A DNA stretch of 36,267 nt from an uncultured Bacteroidales bacterium (GTDB lineage: Bacteria; Bacteroidota; Bacteroidia; Bacteroidales; FEN-979), in NCBI GenBank assembly GCA_903925275.1, contig CAIYES010000031.1:1-36267 (forward strand), given 5' to 3'. The notes below the pieces were generated by a model. The model saw nothing but the letters and a program-made list of their open reading frames with translations. It searched no databases and was not told where the DNA came from. Shown here piece after piece: positions 10,401 through 17,936 of this stretch. Position numbers and translations under genes: made by a program. Positions within the stretch are counted from its first letter, which is position 1, and each line of letters starts with the position of its first letter.

Positions 10401-10740
10401 GAGCGGAGGAGCGGTTCAAACCTTTGCCATGCGGGGTGCGGGGGAGGAGCGGGCGATCGCCCAACTTGCCCGCAGCACCGGAACCTATTTCATTGCGGCA
10501 AGCGGTACCGAACAATTCGCCACAGAGGTGGCCACTCTCGGGCACGGAATATTTACTTACTCGGTGATTGAAGCTTTGAAAGGAAGTTGCAAATCGCAGG
10601 ATGGACGCATTACCGTGAACATCCTCAAGGGTTGTGTAGAGAACCTCGTTCCTGAACTCTCAAAACAGCACAAAGGCCAGCCCCAGTTTCCTACCGGTTA
10701 CGGGTATGGGCAGGATTTCCCGTTGGGGGTGGTGAAATAG
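7414..10740 (+). CDS. Exported WD40-repeat protein with C-terminal caspase (peptidase C14) domain
   Basis: This 1108-residue protein starts with a signal peptide (about 1-23, ending SASVEA), so it acts outside the cytoplasm. Residues of about 30-665 hold roughly 14-15 WD40 blades, recognised by repeated SPDGKY...GS.D.T.KLWD cores, enough for two beta-propellers. An Ig-like beta domain follows at about 750-845 (VKITSPASGADLSKGLTNIAVEV). The C-terminal region of about 855-1108 is a caspase-like fold with the catalytic His935 (FYYAGHG) and Cys995 (LDACQSGG), both intact. WD40 propellers joined to C14 peptidases are known in bacteria, usually as cytoplasmic signalling or defence proteins; here the signal peptide argues for periplasmic or surface action. 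No T9SS tail or partner gene is visible. The trigger, substrate and maturation are unknown. Confidence 0.9.
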   Translation: MKQILRLVSILITGVWASASVEAQKEIKIQQGHNVQINQVAFSNDGKYVLTASYDQTSKLWEIASGKEIRCFAGHSSSVQSVCFSQNGRFVLTGSADNTAKLWDIKTGKEIHTFTGHSRSLRSVACSPDGKYVLTGSDDQLMKLWDIATAKEVQSFKNTFIVHQVGFSSDGKYAFSNAGSNLKVYDVASGKELQSLDTKAGSGFGRFTSGSFVPNSHYLLTVRNGGKMKISVWDILTGNEISKTEWSSKSIFALSPDCRSVMVAGLNNTFELWDPFTGQKTKTFTGYNDTIFSVAVSNNGKYFLAGYKDNTARLYDISSGNQIKIFKGHPKHIGHPAWGRSVGFIPGDRYIYSNALTRMKIWEISTDWTVGLFQGITTPINSAAISPDGKYAASVSDSNSVSLWDLTRGSLIRNYSGHTARVFSVCFSPDGKYILSGSEDKTLKLWDVYSGELVKTLVGHDNAIIQVAFSPSGKYAFSIAWDNKCILWEISTGKLVRNYEWWGGYGILSFVFSPDENNIITVSPDALKSWDVNSGKAILQFKDQFKYVIQENSVAVSPDGKLVLSKGRDSSQCLKLWSVQTGDVVRSFNYSDRIYSVAFSPDGKQALSNGSGGSIIFWDIQKGSILRSFYGHTSLVTSLSFSPDGKYFLSGSKDGTIRYWKIQTGELLFTATSTQKGESLCWTPEGYFSGSEKLAKEAVYIVDGMNVIGIDQLFETYYRPDLVMARIKGEDISRYSKATIQQGLKLPPLVKITSPASGADLSKGLTNIAVEVTDQGGGIDEIRLYHNGKLIDGTLRGFKPVTGNAGKQIKTFSLTLVNGENHIKATAFNMQRTESLPDEITVHYTSAQPAKSNMYVLAVGINQYLNPRYNLNYACNDAEAFVQALKTGATPIFGKVEVTTIYDLQATRVAILAAIDAIKGKAGAEDVFVFYYAGHGVMSSVIDNDQSMYYLVPHDVTKMYEADEMLKAKGISAKEIKEFSKNIKAQKQLFVLDACQSGGAVQTFAMRGAGEERAIAQLARSTGTYFIAASGTEQFATEVATLGHGIFTYSVIEALKGSCKSQDGRITVNILKGCVENLVPELSKQHKGQPQFPTGYGYGQDFPLGVVK

Positions 10741-10797
10741 ACGTACAAATCATTTGTGAGGTACTGGTACCATTGAGGAGTGACGCATGAAACAATA

Positions 10798-10874
10798 GTG
10801 ACAAGTAACGAGTGACGAGTGACAAATGACAAGTGACAAGTGACAAGTGACAAATGACAAGTGACAAATGACGA
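10798..10874. repeat. 7-bp tandem repeat (GTGACAA), 11 units
   Basis: Eleven consecutive 7-bp units of GTGACAA with variants GTGACGA, ATGACAA and GTAACGA lie in the 257-bp gap between the WD40-caspase gene and the SPFH gene. Reading it on the minus strand produces the false low-complexity ORF at 10698-10916. Confidence 0.9.
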
Positions 10875-10922
10875 GTTATGGGAGGTTTCTGCGTGCCTCG
10901 AGAGAAATATTTTCATAAATGC

Positions 10923-10953
10923 TTGACTTCAGCCAAAAAATGTAGTATTATTG
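10923..10953 (+). promoter_or_regulatory. Bacteroidota-type promoter for the SPFH operon
   Basis: A -33 TTG (10923-10925) lies 20 bp before TATTATTG (10946-10953), a one-mismatch fit to TAnnTTTG. This spacing is in the normal 19-21 bp range. The leader to the ATG at 10998 would be about 40 nt and is AT-rich. Confidence 0.45.
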
Positions 10954-10997
10954 CAAAATCATTTTAATATTACTTTAATATCAAAAAAATTAACAAA

Positions 10998-11867
10998 ATG
11001 GAAAAAGAAAATGTAAGTTCAACATCCTCGGGATACATGGGTGTTGTCATGTTACTCGTGTTTTTAGCCCTTGGAATCTGTGGGCTTGTGTTATTCAACC
11101 AGTATGTCACGGGAATCGTGGTTTCAATGCTTTGCTTTATCGCTGTGATATTCACAGCCCTTGGTCTTATTGTGGTAAATCCCAATGAGTCATCGGTGTT
11201 GGTGCTGTTCGGGGAGTACAAAGGGACTATTAAAACGAATGGATTTTTCTGGGTCAATCCGTTTTTAATTAAAAAGAGAATTTCGCTGCGTGCACGCAAC
11301 CTTAACCGTGAGCCGATCAAGGTGAATGATAAACTCGGAAACCCCATCATGATCGGTTGTGTACTGGTATGGAGGGTTAAGGACACCTTCAAGGCTGCAT
11401 TTGAAGTGGATGATTACGTACATTTCGTCGATATTCAAAGTGAATCGGCCACCCGTAAACTCGCCGGACATTATGCCTATGACAATTTTGACGATGAACA
11501 AAAAGAGATCACCCTGCGTGCAGGGGGCGAAGAGGTTCATCTGGCCCTTGAAAGAGAACTTTCAGAGCGGTTGACCATGGCAGGGATCGAGGTAATGGAA
11601 GCCAGAATCAGTTATTTGGCCTATGCTTCAGAAATTGCCGGTGCGATGTTGCGTCGTCAGCAGGCAACCGCTGTTGTAGCGGCCAGGACAAAGATCGTGG
11701 AGGGTGCGGTGAGCATGGTTGAACTGGCGCTGGATCAGCTCAGCAAGAAAAATGTGATCGAACTGGATGAAGACAAGAAAGCTGCCATGATCAGCAACCT
11801 GATGGTTGTTCTCTGTTCGGATAAGGACACAACACCTGTGGTAAACACCGGAACACTGCATCAGTAG
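10998..11867 (+). CDS. SPFH/band-7 domain membrane protein
   Basis: This 289-residue protein has two N-terminal hydrophobic helices (about 14-33 and 38-60), then an SPFH/band-7 (stomatin-prohibitin-flotillin-HflK/C) domain beginning at VVNPNESSVLVLFGEYKGTI and running to about residue 230. SPFH proteins form large membrane-bound oligomeric rings that organise membrane microdomains or shield partner proteins. The YAxASEIAGAMLRRQQATAVVAAR segment is typical of the helical stretch after the SPFH core. The next gene starts only 7 bp after this stop, so the two are almost certainly cotranscribed. The specific role of this subgroup is unknown. Confidence 0.88.
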   Translation: MEKENVSSTSSGYMGVVMLLVFLALGICGLVLFNQYVTGIVVSMLCFIAVIFTALGLIVVNPNESSVLVLFGEYKGTIKTNGFFWVNPFLIKKRISLRARNLNREPIKVNDKLGNPIMIGCVLVWRVKDTFKAAFEVDDYVHFVDIQSESATRKLAGHYAYDNFDDEQKEITLRAGGEEVHLALERELSERLTMAGIEVMEARISYLAYASEIAGAMLRRQQATAVVAARTKIVEGAVSMVELALDQLSKKNVIELDEDKKAAMISNLMVVLCSDKDTTPVVNTGTLHQ

Positions 11868-11874
11868 GAACATT

Positions 11875-12060
11875 ATGGCAAGTAAAAAAGTATTCATGCT
11901 CCGGGTTAATCCGGAAATTTATGAAGCACTTGAAAAATGGGCGGCTGATGAATTCCGTTCAGTGAACGGACAGTTGGAATGGGTAATCGATAAGGTGCTG
12001 AAAGAGGCCGGCCGTGTTCCCAGGAAAAAAATATCTTCACAGGATTTACCAACGAAATAA
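11875..12060 (+). CDS. Small ribbon-helix-helix (Arc-like) protein
   Basis: This 61-residue basic protein has a beta strand near the start (KKVFMLRVNPEIYEAL), then two helices (about 14-25 and 29-43), the layout of ribbon-helix-helix DNA-binding proteins of the Arc/MetJ type. The strand residues that would enter the DNA major groove lie around VFMLRV. The C-terminal tail (VPRKKISSQ) is basic. It sits 7 bp after the SPFH gene and 11 bp before the DUF1648 gene. A toxin partner is not apparent, so autoregulation of the operon or another role linked to the SPFH protein is more likely than a toxin-antitoxin pair. That role is inference. Confidence 0.8.
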   Translation: MASKKVFMLRVNPEIYEALEKWAADEFRSVNGQLEWVIDKVLKEAGRVPRKKISSQDLPTK

Positions 12061-12071
12061 ACCGAACGCAA

Positions 12072-12617
12072 ATGATCTTACACCGTAATAACTATGGCTT
12101 GTTCAGGCGAAACCGCATCGAATCCGACCGGCCTGTGATGAGGCCTGATATGGGACCCATCGACTGGTTGCTGGAAGCGATCGCCATTTCTGGATTGATG
12201 TTCTTTTTAGGATATACAATCTACAATTATCCCCATATCCCGGAGACCATTCCAACTCATTTTAATAGTTCGGGTCAGGCAGATGAATATGGAAGCAGGG
12301 CTTCATTTATTATCCTTCCGGGTATTGCTTTTTTTGTATACATCTTACTTACTCTGATCAGCCTGATCCCTTACAGATTCAACTTCAGCGTGAAAATTAC
12401 ACCTGAAAATGCCCAGCGGCAATACATCCTGGCAATCAGAATGATACGAACCCTGAAATCATCACTGATCTGGGGCTTTTTCTATCTCAGTTATGCTACA
12501 ATCCGGGTAGCGGAAGGTGCGGCATCAGGACTGGGAATTTGGTTTGTTCCGCTGTTTCTGGGAATTATCCTGGTACCGCTGATCAACTATTTTATCATGG
12601 CACATTTGAAAAGGTGA
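12072..12617 (+). CDS. DUF1648 domain membrane protein
   Basis: This 181-residue protein has about four membrane helices: around residues 33-51, 78-100, and two in the C-terminal third. The DUF1648 signature follows the first helix: IPETIPTHFNSSGQADEYGSR, where the loop PxHxxxxGxxD is characteristic. Related domains occur in SdpI-type immunity proteins and bacitracin-response membrane proteins, but the SdpI C-terminal part is not clearly present. It is the last gene of the SPFH/RHH trio. Function is unknown. Confidence 0.8.
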   Translation: MILHRNNYGLFRRNRIESDRPVMRPDMGPIDWLLEAIAISGLMFFLGYTIYNYPHIPETIPTHFNSSGQADEYGSRASFIILPGIAFFVYILLTLISLIPYRFNFSVKITPENAQRQYILAIRMIRTLKSSLIWGFFYLSYATIRVAEGAASGLGIWFVPLFLGIILVPLINYFIMAHLKR

Positions 12618-12624
12618 CCCATTC

Positions 12625-12682
12625 ACCCCCCCCCCTTCACCCTGTCAGGGTCAACGACCCTGACAGGGTGAAAGGGGCGGGG
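12625..12682. terminator. Large GC-rich hairpin, probable terminator / interspersed palindrome
   Basis: CACCCTGTCAGGGTC (12638-12652) and GACCCTGACAGGGTG (12656-12670) are exact reverse complements separated by only AAC. The stem extends outward through TT/AA and then C-rich/G-rich flanks. It lies directly after the DUF1648 stop and before the tyrS promoter. The lack of a T-run makes a classical terminator uncertain. Related sequences occur near 19185 and 22370. Confidence 0.55.
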
Positions 12683-12704
12683 TGAACAAATCCGCCATTT
12701 TTCA

Positions 12705-12712
12705 TACTTTTG
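12705..12712 (+). promoter_or_regulatory. -7 box (TACTTTTG) of tyrS
   Basis: TACTTTTG is a perfect TAnnTTTG match ending 15 bp before the tyrS ATG, which implies a very short leader of about 9 nt. No -33 TTG is seen at normal spacing because the hairpin occupies that region. Confidence 0.45.
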
Positions 12713-12727
12713 CAAAAAATCTGAAAA

Positions 12728-14008
12728 ATGAATTTCATTGAAGAGCTGCGCTGGCGGGGGATGATCCATGACCTTACACCGGGTACTGAAGAACAATTTC
12801 TGAAAGAAATGACGTCGGCCTATATCGGATACGACCCCACAAGCGATTCCCTTCACATCGGGAATCTGGCTTCAATCATGATGCTGGTGCACCTGCAACG
12901 GGCCGGACACAAGCCTTTTGCACTTGTCGGAGGCGCCACGGGCATGATCGGCGATCCTTCAGGAAAGTCGGAAGAACGGAACCTGCTCGACGAAACAGTT
13001 TTACGGTATAACCAGGCATGCATTCAAAAACAACTTGAAAAATTTCTCAATTTTGATTGCGGAGCCAATTCTGCCGAAATGGTCAACAACTACGACTGGA
13101 CCAAAGATTTCAGCTTTCTTCAATTCCTGCGCGATGTTGGCAAGCACATAACAGTTAACTACATGATGGCAAAGGATTCTGTGAAAAAACGCATGGAATC
13201 AGGCAGTGGAATTTCGTTCACCGAATTCAGCTATCAATTGGTACAGGGATATGACTACTGCTGGCTTTATGAGCATAAAGGAGTCAAACTGCAGATGGGC
13301 GGCTCCGATCAATGGGGGAATATTCTTACCGGCACCGAACTGATCCGCCGGAAGCTTGGCGGTGATGCTTTTGCGCTTACGTGTCCGCTGATTACCAAAA
13401 CCGATGGCGGTAAATTCGGAAAAACCGAATCGGGGAATGTATGGCTCGATCCCCAAAAAACATCTCCGTATAAATTTTACCAGTTCTGGCTTAATACAAG
13501 CGATGCCGATGCCTCGGAATATATCCGGAAATTCACGCTGCTTTCCAAGGAAGAAATTGAGAATCTTCAGGCGCAACACAATGAAGCGCCTCACCTGCGG
13601 ATTCTGCAAAAGGCCCTTGCTGTGGAAATCACCCTCAGGGTGCATTCCAAGGAAGATTTACAACTAGCCTTGGAGGCATCCGATATCCTGTTCGGCAAGG
13701 GTACTGCTGAAACGCTGATGAAGCTGCCTGAAGAAACACTGTTGTCGGTGTTCGAATGTGTCCCTCAAAGCGAAATTGCGAAAAACGAATTGGTGAAATC
13801 AGTAAACATCGTCGACTTCCTTGCGGATATGACACAAATATTTTCCTCCAAAGGAGAGGCCAGAAGGATGTTAAAAGAGGGTGGAGTACAGGTAAATAAA
13901 GCAAAAGTGGATGAATCCTTTGTGATGAACCCCGATTGTTTGCTGAATGGAAAGTATATCCTGATCCAGAAAGGAAAGAAAAACTATTACCTGGTAAAAG
14001 CCGGGTAA
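12728..14008 (+). CDS. tyrS: Tyrosyl-tRNA synthetase
   Basis: This 426-residue class I aminoacyl-tRNA synthetase charges tRNA-Tyr in the cytoplasm. The Rossmann catalytic domain shows the HIGH-like motif in [11 protein letters not shown], the tyrosine pocket around [12 protein letters not shown] and GGSDQWGNI, and a KMSKS-type loop written KFGKTESGN, which is usual for the TyrS form of bacteria. A C-terminal S4-like RNA-binding domain follows at about residue 360 to the end ([14 protein letters not shown]). Length and domain order are normal. It is transcribed alone, between a hairpin upstream and a convergent gene downstream. Confidence 0.97.
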   Translation: MNFIEELRWRGMIHDLTPGTEEQFLKEMTSAYIGYDPTSDSLHIGNLASIMMLVHLQRAGHKPFALVGGATGMIGDPSGKSEERNLLDETVLRYNQACIQKQLEKFLNFDCGANSAEMVNNYDWTKDFSFLQFLRDVGKHITVNYMMAKDSVKKRMESGSGISFTEFSYQLVQGYDYCWLYEHKGVKLQMGGSDQWGNILTGTELIRRKLGGDAFALTCPLITKTDGGKFGKTESGNVWLDPQKTSPYKFYQFWLNTSDADASEYIRKFTLLSKEEIENLQAQHNEAPHLRILQKALAVEITLRVHSKEDLQLALEASDILFGKGTAETLMKLPEETLLSVFECVPQSEIAKNELVKSVNIVDFLADMTQIFSSKGEARRMLKEGGVQVNKAKVDESFVMNPDCLLNGKYILIQKGKKNYYLVKAG

Positions 14009-14057
14009 TTCCCGCGTATTAGATAGCTTTTCTGTTAATATTACGGGTCAGTCAGCG

Positions 14058-15230
14058 CTATTTTGAAAAATTGTCTCCCTCGTAATAAATTGGATTTATT
14101 ACGATATTTCCTGAGGAATTGATAAATCCCCATTTTGAGCCTTTGCGAACCAGCGAAAATCCATGGACAAAATCATTTGCATTTTCAAACTGCGGATTGA
14201 TAATGTAAACGCCTTTTTTGCCAATAAAACCCCACTGCGTTCCTTTTTTCACCCGGGCAAGACCATCGTTAAAATCTTCAGCATGGTCAAACTGGGGATT
14301 AATGGAATAACTGCCTGATGATTCTATATAACCCCAATCCTTCCCTTTTCTGACACGTGCCAAACCCTCTGTAAAATCTCCTGCATCGTCGAACTGAGGA
14401 TTGATTACCCAGGTTCCTTTTTTATCAATAAAACCCCATTGCCGCATTTTTTTTGCCCGGGCCAACCCGTTAAAAAAATTACCGGCAGCCTCAAACTGCG
14501 GATTGATCGAATAGGTCCCCGTTTTGTCAATATAACCCCATTGAGTTCCTTTTTTCACGCGGGCAAAATCACCGTTAAAATCTTCAGCATCATTAAACTG
14601 CGGGCTGATTTCCCATTTCCCTGTCTTGTCTATATAACCCCATTCCTTGCCTGTCCGGGCACGTGCAAGCCCGTTGGAAAACGGCCCCAATTCGGCAAAT
14701 TGCGGATTAACAACATAGGTGCCTTTGGTGTCAATAATTCCCCATGACAACCCCTTCTTTACACTGGCAAGGCCATTCTTGAAGTCGTTGGCATCGTTAA
14801 ACTGTGGATTTATTGCAAATGTCCCTGATTTTTCAATGTATCCCCATTTTTTAAATTTAACGACTCTTGCAAGTCCCTCGCTAAAATTCTCGGCGCGTTC
14901 AAATTGCGGATTTATCACATACGTGCCTTTGGTGTCAATATAACCCCAGTCCCTCATTTTTTTCACACAGGCCAGTCCTCCCGAAAAAGAGGTGGCGTTA
15001 TCAAACTGGAGATTAATAGCATAATTGCCGGTCCTGTCAATGTATCCCCAACTTTTAAATACCCTGACAAGGGCCAGAATATCAAAGTTTTCTGTTTTCC
15101 TTACCATCGCTTCCGGGGCTTGGGTTGGGTTATCCGCCTTTGATTTTCCTGATTTTTTGGCTGGCACGGGAACTTGGCCATAAACAGAAAAAACAAGTAA
15201 AACACCAAGAATAAAAAATAGCTTTCTCAT
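14058..15230 (-). CDS. Exported WG-repeat protein
   Basis: This 390-residue protein has a short signal peptide (MRKLFFILGVLLVFSVYGQ) and a basic linker, then ten WG repeats of about 32 residues. Each has the form WGYIDKxGxYxINPQFxxAxxFxxGLARVKKG. WG repeats (KWG Leptospira family) are short beta-rich units found in surface or periplasmic proteins; their ligand is generally unknown. The ten repeats are highly similar to one another at DNA level, suggesting recent expansion. It converges on tyrS and is divergent from the DUF3795 gene. No enzymatic domain is present. Confidence 0.88.
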   Translation of the reverse strand: MRKLFFILGVLLVFSVYGQVPVPAKKSGKSKADNPTQAPEAMVRKTENFDILALVRVFKSWGYIDRTGNYAINLQFDNATSFSGGLACVKKMRDWGYIDTKGTYVINPQFERAENFSEGLARVVKFKKWGYIEKSGTFAINPQFNDANDFKNGLASVKKGLSWGIIDTKGTYVVNPQFAELGPFSNGLARARTGKEWGYIDKTGKWEISPQFNDAEDFNGDFARVKKGTQWGYIDKTGTYSINPQFEAAGNFFNGLARAKKMRQWGFIDKKGTWVINPQFDDAGDFTEGLARVRKGKDWGYIESSGSYSINPQFDHAEDFNDGLARVKKGTQWGFIGKKGVYIINPQFENANDFVHGFSLVRKGSKWGFINSSGNIVINPIYYEGDNFSK

Positions 15231-15410
15231 AAAAATTTATTTTTTTTGACAATACTGAATGAGGGTTCTTTCATAATGGGTAGTAAAATTAATTATAAAT
15301 CCGACATATCAACTATCCTGTCCCTTGAAATTATATTACGGAAAGCCTTTATCGCAATGTTATCGGTACTATTTTTAGTTAACTTTGCTGATACATCAAC
15401 AAGCCAGCCT

Positions 15411-15704
15411 ATGATTCTCTCTGCCTGTGGCCTCATTTGCTCCGACTGTGAATTCTTTGGTAACCTTTGCAATGGTTGCCATGCTGTAAAGGGACAAACC
15501 TTCTGGGCGCTTGAACACGTGCCTTCAAAAATTTGTCCGTTGTACGATTGTTCAGTAAATAAGCTGAAGTACAAGGATTGTGGCGATTGTCCCGAATTAC
15601 CCTGCACAATGTTCCGTGAAATGAAAGATCCCAATTCAACTGATCAGGAACATCAGCAAGGATTGATCGACCGGGTTGCCAGGTTGAAGGAAAAAACAGC
15701 ATGA
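15411..15704 (+). CDS. DUF3795 Cys-rich small protein
   Basis: This protein of about 97 residues starts at the ATG in MILSACGLICSDCEFF, the usual N-terminus of DUF3795 proteins. It has ten cysteines in paired motifs: CGLICSDC, CNGC, CPLYDC and CGDCPELPC. These suggest a bound metal or iron-sulfur centre. The ORF remains open upstream to a TTG at 15246, with further ATGs at 15276 and 15357; this extension contains a hydrophobic stretch (MLSVLFLVNFA) that might be an export signal, but the family is normally cytoplasmic and short. The stop codon overlaps the next gene's start (ATGA), so they are translationally coupled. Function is unknown. Confidence 0.78.
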   Translation: MILSACGLICSDCEFFGNLCNGCHAVKGQTFWALEHVPSKICPLYDCSVNKLKYKDCGDCPELPCTMFREMKDPNSTDQEHQQGLIDRVARLKEKTA

Positions 15705-16072
15705 CACTGATCTTTGCCATTATTTTCATCAACATAGCGATGGTGCTCTATACCGTTGGCGTATGGGCCGAACGCATCAGCCGGAGGCTGAAATTCTGGC
15801 ATCTCTGGTTTTTCTGGTTCGGGCTGTTGTGCGATACGATCGGCACAACGGCCATGGCCGAAATCAGCGGAACGCTTTTCAAATTCAACATCCACGGAAT
15901 GACCGGAATGACTGCCATCCTGCTTATGCTGCTTCATTCAATATGGGCAACAATAGTTCTGGTTAAGAAAGATGAAAAGAGAATCCTGAATTTTCACCGG
16001 TTCAGCATCTTTGTATGGATTGTGTGGATGATTCCGATGATCGGGGGGATGGTTATGGGAGCGAAAATTTAA
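15701..16072 (+). CDS. HsmA-like (TIGR03987) four-helix membrane protein
   Basis: This 123-residue protein has four membrane helices and short loops. The helix blocks (LWFFWFGLLCDTIGTTAMAEISG, HGMTGMTAILLMLLHSIWATIVL and FVWIVWMIPMIGGMVMG) match a family annotated as HsmA/TIGR03987 in many bacteria. Conserved His and Trp residues between helices could suggest haem or quinone contact, but this is not established. It overlaps the DUF3795 gene by 4 bp. Function is unknown. Confidence 0.78.
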   Translation: MTLIFAIIFINIAMVLYTVGVWAERISRRLKFWHLWFFWFGLLCDTIGTTAMAEISGTLFKFNIHGMTGMTAILLMLLHSIWATIVLVKKDEKRILNFHRFSIFVWIVWMIPMIGGMVMGAKI

Positions 16073-16118
16073 ATGGTGAAATGGTGAAATGGTGAAATGG
16101 TGAAATGGTGAAATGGTG
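16071..16118. repeat. 8-bp tandem repeat (AAATGGTG), 6 units
   Basis: Six perfect copies of AAATGGTG begin inside the stop codon of the HsmA-like gene (TAA at 16070-16072). The remaining gap up to 16254 has no gene. Confidence 0.92.
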
Positions 16119-16254
16119 AATAATAACATGCATCATTATGGAAAGGGTTACTTGACACATGTTTGTCGAAGCACAGGTAACGTTTGACGAAAAAGATTTT
16201 TCCTGGCTCGTTTTTGTGTTTCTTTTGTGCTGTTAAACCACAAAATACTGAAAC

Positions 16255-16884
16255 ATGAAAGCGAAAAACATTTTTTTGACGGGCCTGGTTGTATTTATCC
16301 TCTCGGGTTGTTTTGTAAAATCACTTCACCCTTTTTATAAGGATGGCGATCTTCTTTTCAGAAAAGAATTTTTAGGAACATGGACCGGGAATGACTCCTC
16401 GTCGTGGAAGATCGAACAGCATATGAAATCTACCGGTATCCTGCAACCGCACAAACCTGAGAATGCTTACCTGATCACTTATTCGGATAAGAAGGGAACG
16501 TCGCAGTTCAGCGTCCATCTCTTTAATCTCGGCAATAAGCTGTTTTTTGATTTTTATCCCGAGGAGGTGGAGAGCAGCAGCGAAATGATGGCATCACACC
16601 TTGTACCGATGCACACCGTGGCCAGGGTTGAACAGTCATCCGGAAAAATTACCATCCAATGGTATAACGAAGAGTGGCTGATCGGGATGTTCAAACAAAA
16701 CAGGATCCGCATCGCCCATGAAAAGATCCCCTTAGAATCCGGAAAAAGCGATGATGACAATTTCCAGGTTGTGCTTACTGCTTCAACCGATGATCTGCAG
16801 AAATTCATGCTGAAATATTCCGATGATCCAAAGGCTTTTAACAAAGACTATACTTTTATCCTGACAAAAAACAACCCGCAATGA
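16255..16884 (+). CDS. Lipoprotein of unknown function (SLHPFY type)
   Basis: This 209-residue protein has a lipoprotein signal with lipobox ILSGC, giving Cys19 as the acylated residue. Directly after it lies VKSLHPFYKDGDLLFRKEFLGTW, a motif I associate with a family of uncharacterised lipoproteins that start CVxSLHPFY. The rest is predicted mostly beta, with alternating charged strands such as KITIQWYNEEWL. No catalytic motif is seen. It overlaps the LytS-type kinase gene by 4 bp (ATGA), so it may be a cell-envelope sensor or target of that kinase pair. That link is inference from gene order. Confidence 0.75.
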   Translation: MKAKNIFLTGLVVFILSGCFVKSLHPFYKDGDLLFRKEFLGTWTGNDSSSWKIEQHMKSTGILQPHKPENAYLITYSDKKGTSQFSVHLFNLGNKLFFDFYPEEVESSSEMMASHLVPMHTVARVEQSSGKITIQWYNEEWLIGMFKQNRIRIAHEKIPLESGKSDDDNFQVVLTASTDDLQKFMLKYSDDPKAFNKDYTFILTKNNPQ

Positions 16885-17936
16885 GTCTGAAGATTTCTTA
16901 CCGGTCATGGCCTGCCAGGCTTACCCAGCACCTGGTTTTCTGGGGGTTGTCGTACTATATCCTGGTCCATGTATTTGCCAGTTCGAGCGAAATTCAGCAA
17001 ACTGATCATATTTATACCGCCCTTTTTCTCTGCACGATCGCCATCGGGGTTTACGTCAATCTTGCACTGCTGATTCCTTATTTTTTGAACCGGGGAAAGT
17101 ATTTAACATATGCTTTATTGCTCGTCGTATGTCTCATTGCCAGCACTGGTCTCAACCAGCTCACTTTTACGCATATCATCGATTTAATCCTTCCCGGTTA
17201 CTATTTCATCTCATACTTCAGCTTCATCGACCTGTTAAAATTCATGGCAGCCTTCATTGGGATTACAAGTCTTGTAAAACTGTCGAAAGGGTATTTCCTG
17301 CTGCTCGAGGCCAGGGGGCAACTCATGCAGGTGCAGAAAGATCGTACGGAAGCGGAGTTGCAGGCTTTGCGGGCCCAGGTCAATCCACATTTCCTTTTTA
17401 ACAGCCTCAACAGCATCTATGCATTGGTACTAAGGCACTCCGACAAGGCGCCGGAAACGATCCTGAAGCTATCCGATTTGCTGCGTTACATATTATATGA
17501 AACCGGCAGGGAGCGCGTTGAATTAACCACAGAACTGGATTATATGCGGCATTATATTGATCTTCAAAAGATCCGTTCAGGACCGCAGGCAAAAATTGAG
17601 GTCAGGATCAACGGCGAACCGAAAACCCTGAAAATAGTCCCTTTACTTTTCCTGCCCCTGATCGAAAACAGTTTCAAACACGGAATAAAGGGAGAAACCG
17701 GATCTGCATTTGTCACGTTCGAATGGACCATTTCAGATGATGCCATCAGGTTTGTGGCAGAAAATAACAAGGGTCAGGCAGAGGATATCCCCGGGGATAA
17801 TCGCCGGGGGATCGGACTTGAAAACCTGAAAAAGCGGCTGATGATGACCTATCCATGGAAACACCGGTTTGAAATATCTGAAACGGATAACCGTTATAAA
17901 GCTGACCTGCTGATCTTATCGGAAAATGAAACTTAA
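16881..17936 (+). CDS. LytS-type sensor histidine kinase
   Basis: This 351-residue membrane kinase has four hydrophobic helices in residues of about 15-140 and no large extracellular domain. A short coiled coil leads to the His_kinase (LytS/YehU) domain with phosphoacceptor His170 in NPHFLFNSLNSI. The ATPase domain shows an N-box (LIENSFKHGI) and a glycine box (RRGIGLENLKKRL). It belongs to the Bacteroidota kinases that pair with LytTR regulators. It overlaps the upstream lipoprotein by 4 bp and the downstream regulator by 11 bp, so the three are cotranslated. The stimulus cannot be read from the sequence; the lipoprotein or the membrane helices are the candidates. Confidence 0.92.
   Translation: MSLKISYRSWPARLTQHLVFWGLSYYILVHVFASSSEIQQTDHIYTALFLCTIAIGVYVNLALLIPYFLNRGKYLTYALLLVVCLIASTGLNQLTFTHIIDLILPGYYFISYFSFIDLLKFMAAFIGITSLVKLSKGYFLLLEARGQLMQVQKDRTEAELQALRAQVNPHFLFNSLNSIYALVLRHSDKAPETILKLSDLLRYILYETGRERVELTTELDYMRHYIDLQKIRSGPQAKIEVRINGEPKTLKIVPLLFLPLIENSFKHGIKGETGSAFVTFEWTISDDAIRFVAENNKGQAEDIPGDNRRGIGLENLKKRLMMTYPWKHRFEISETDNRYKADLLILSENET

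Noticed and set aside
9916-10545. 209-aa minus-strand ORF
   Set aside because: It is antisense to the caspase domain with intact active-site motifs and has no domain of its own.
10698-10916. 72-aa minus-strand ORF with repeated SFVTCHLSLVTCHLS
   Set aside because: It is the translation of the GTGACAA tandem repeat.
11875-12060. Toxin-antitoxin module with the ribbon-helix-helix protein as antitoxin
   Set aside because: No RelE-, Fic-, PIN- or MazF-like small toxin is next to it; the neighbours are large membrane proteins.
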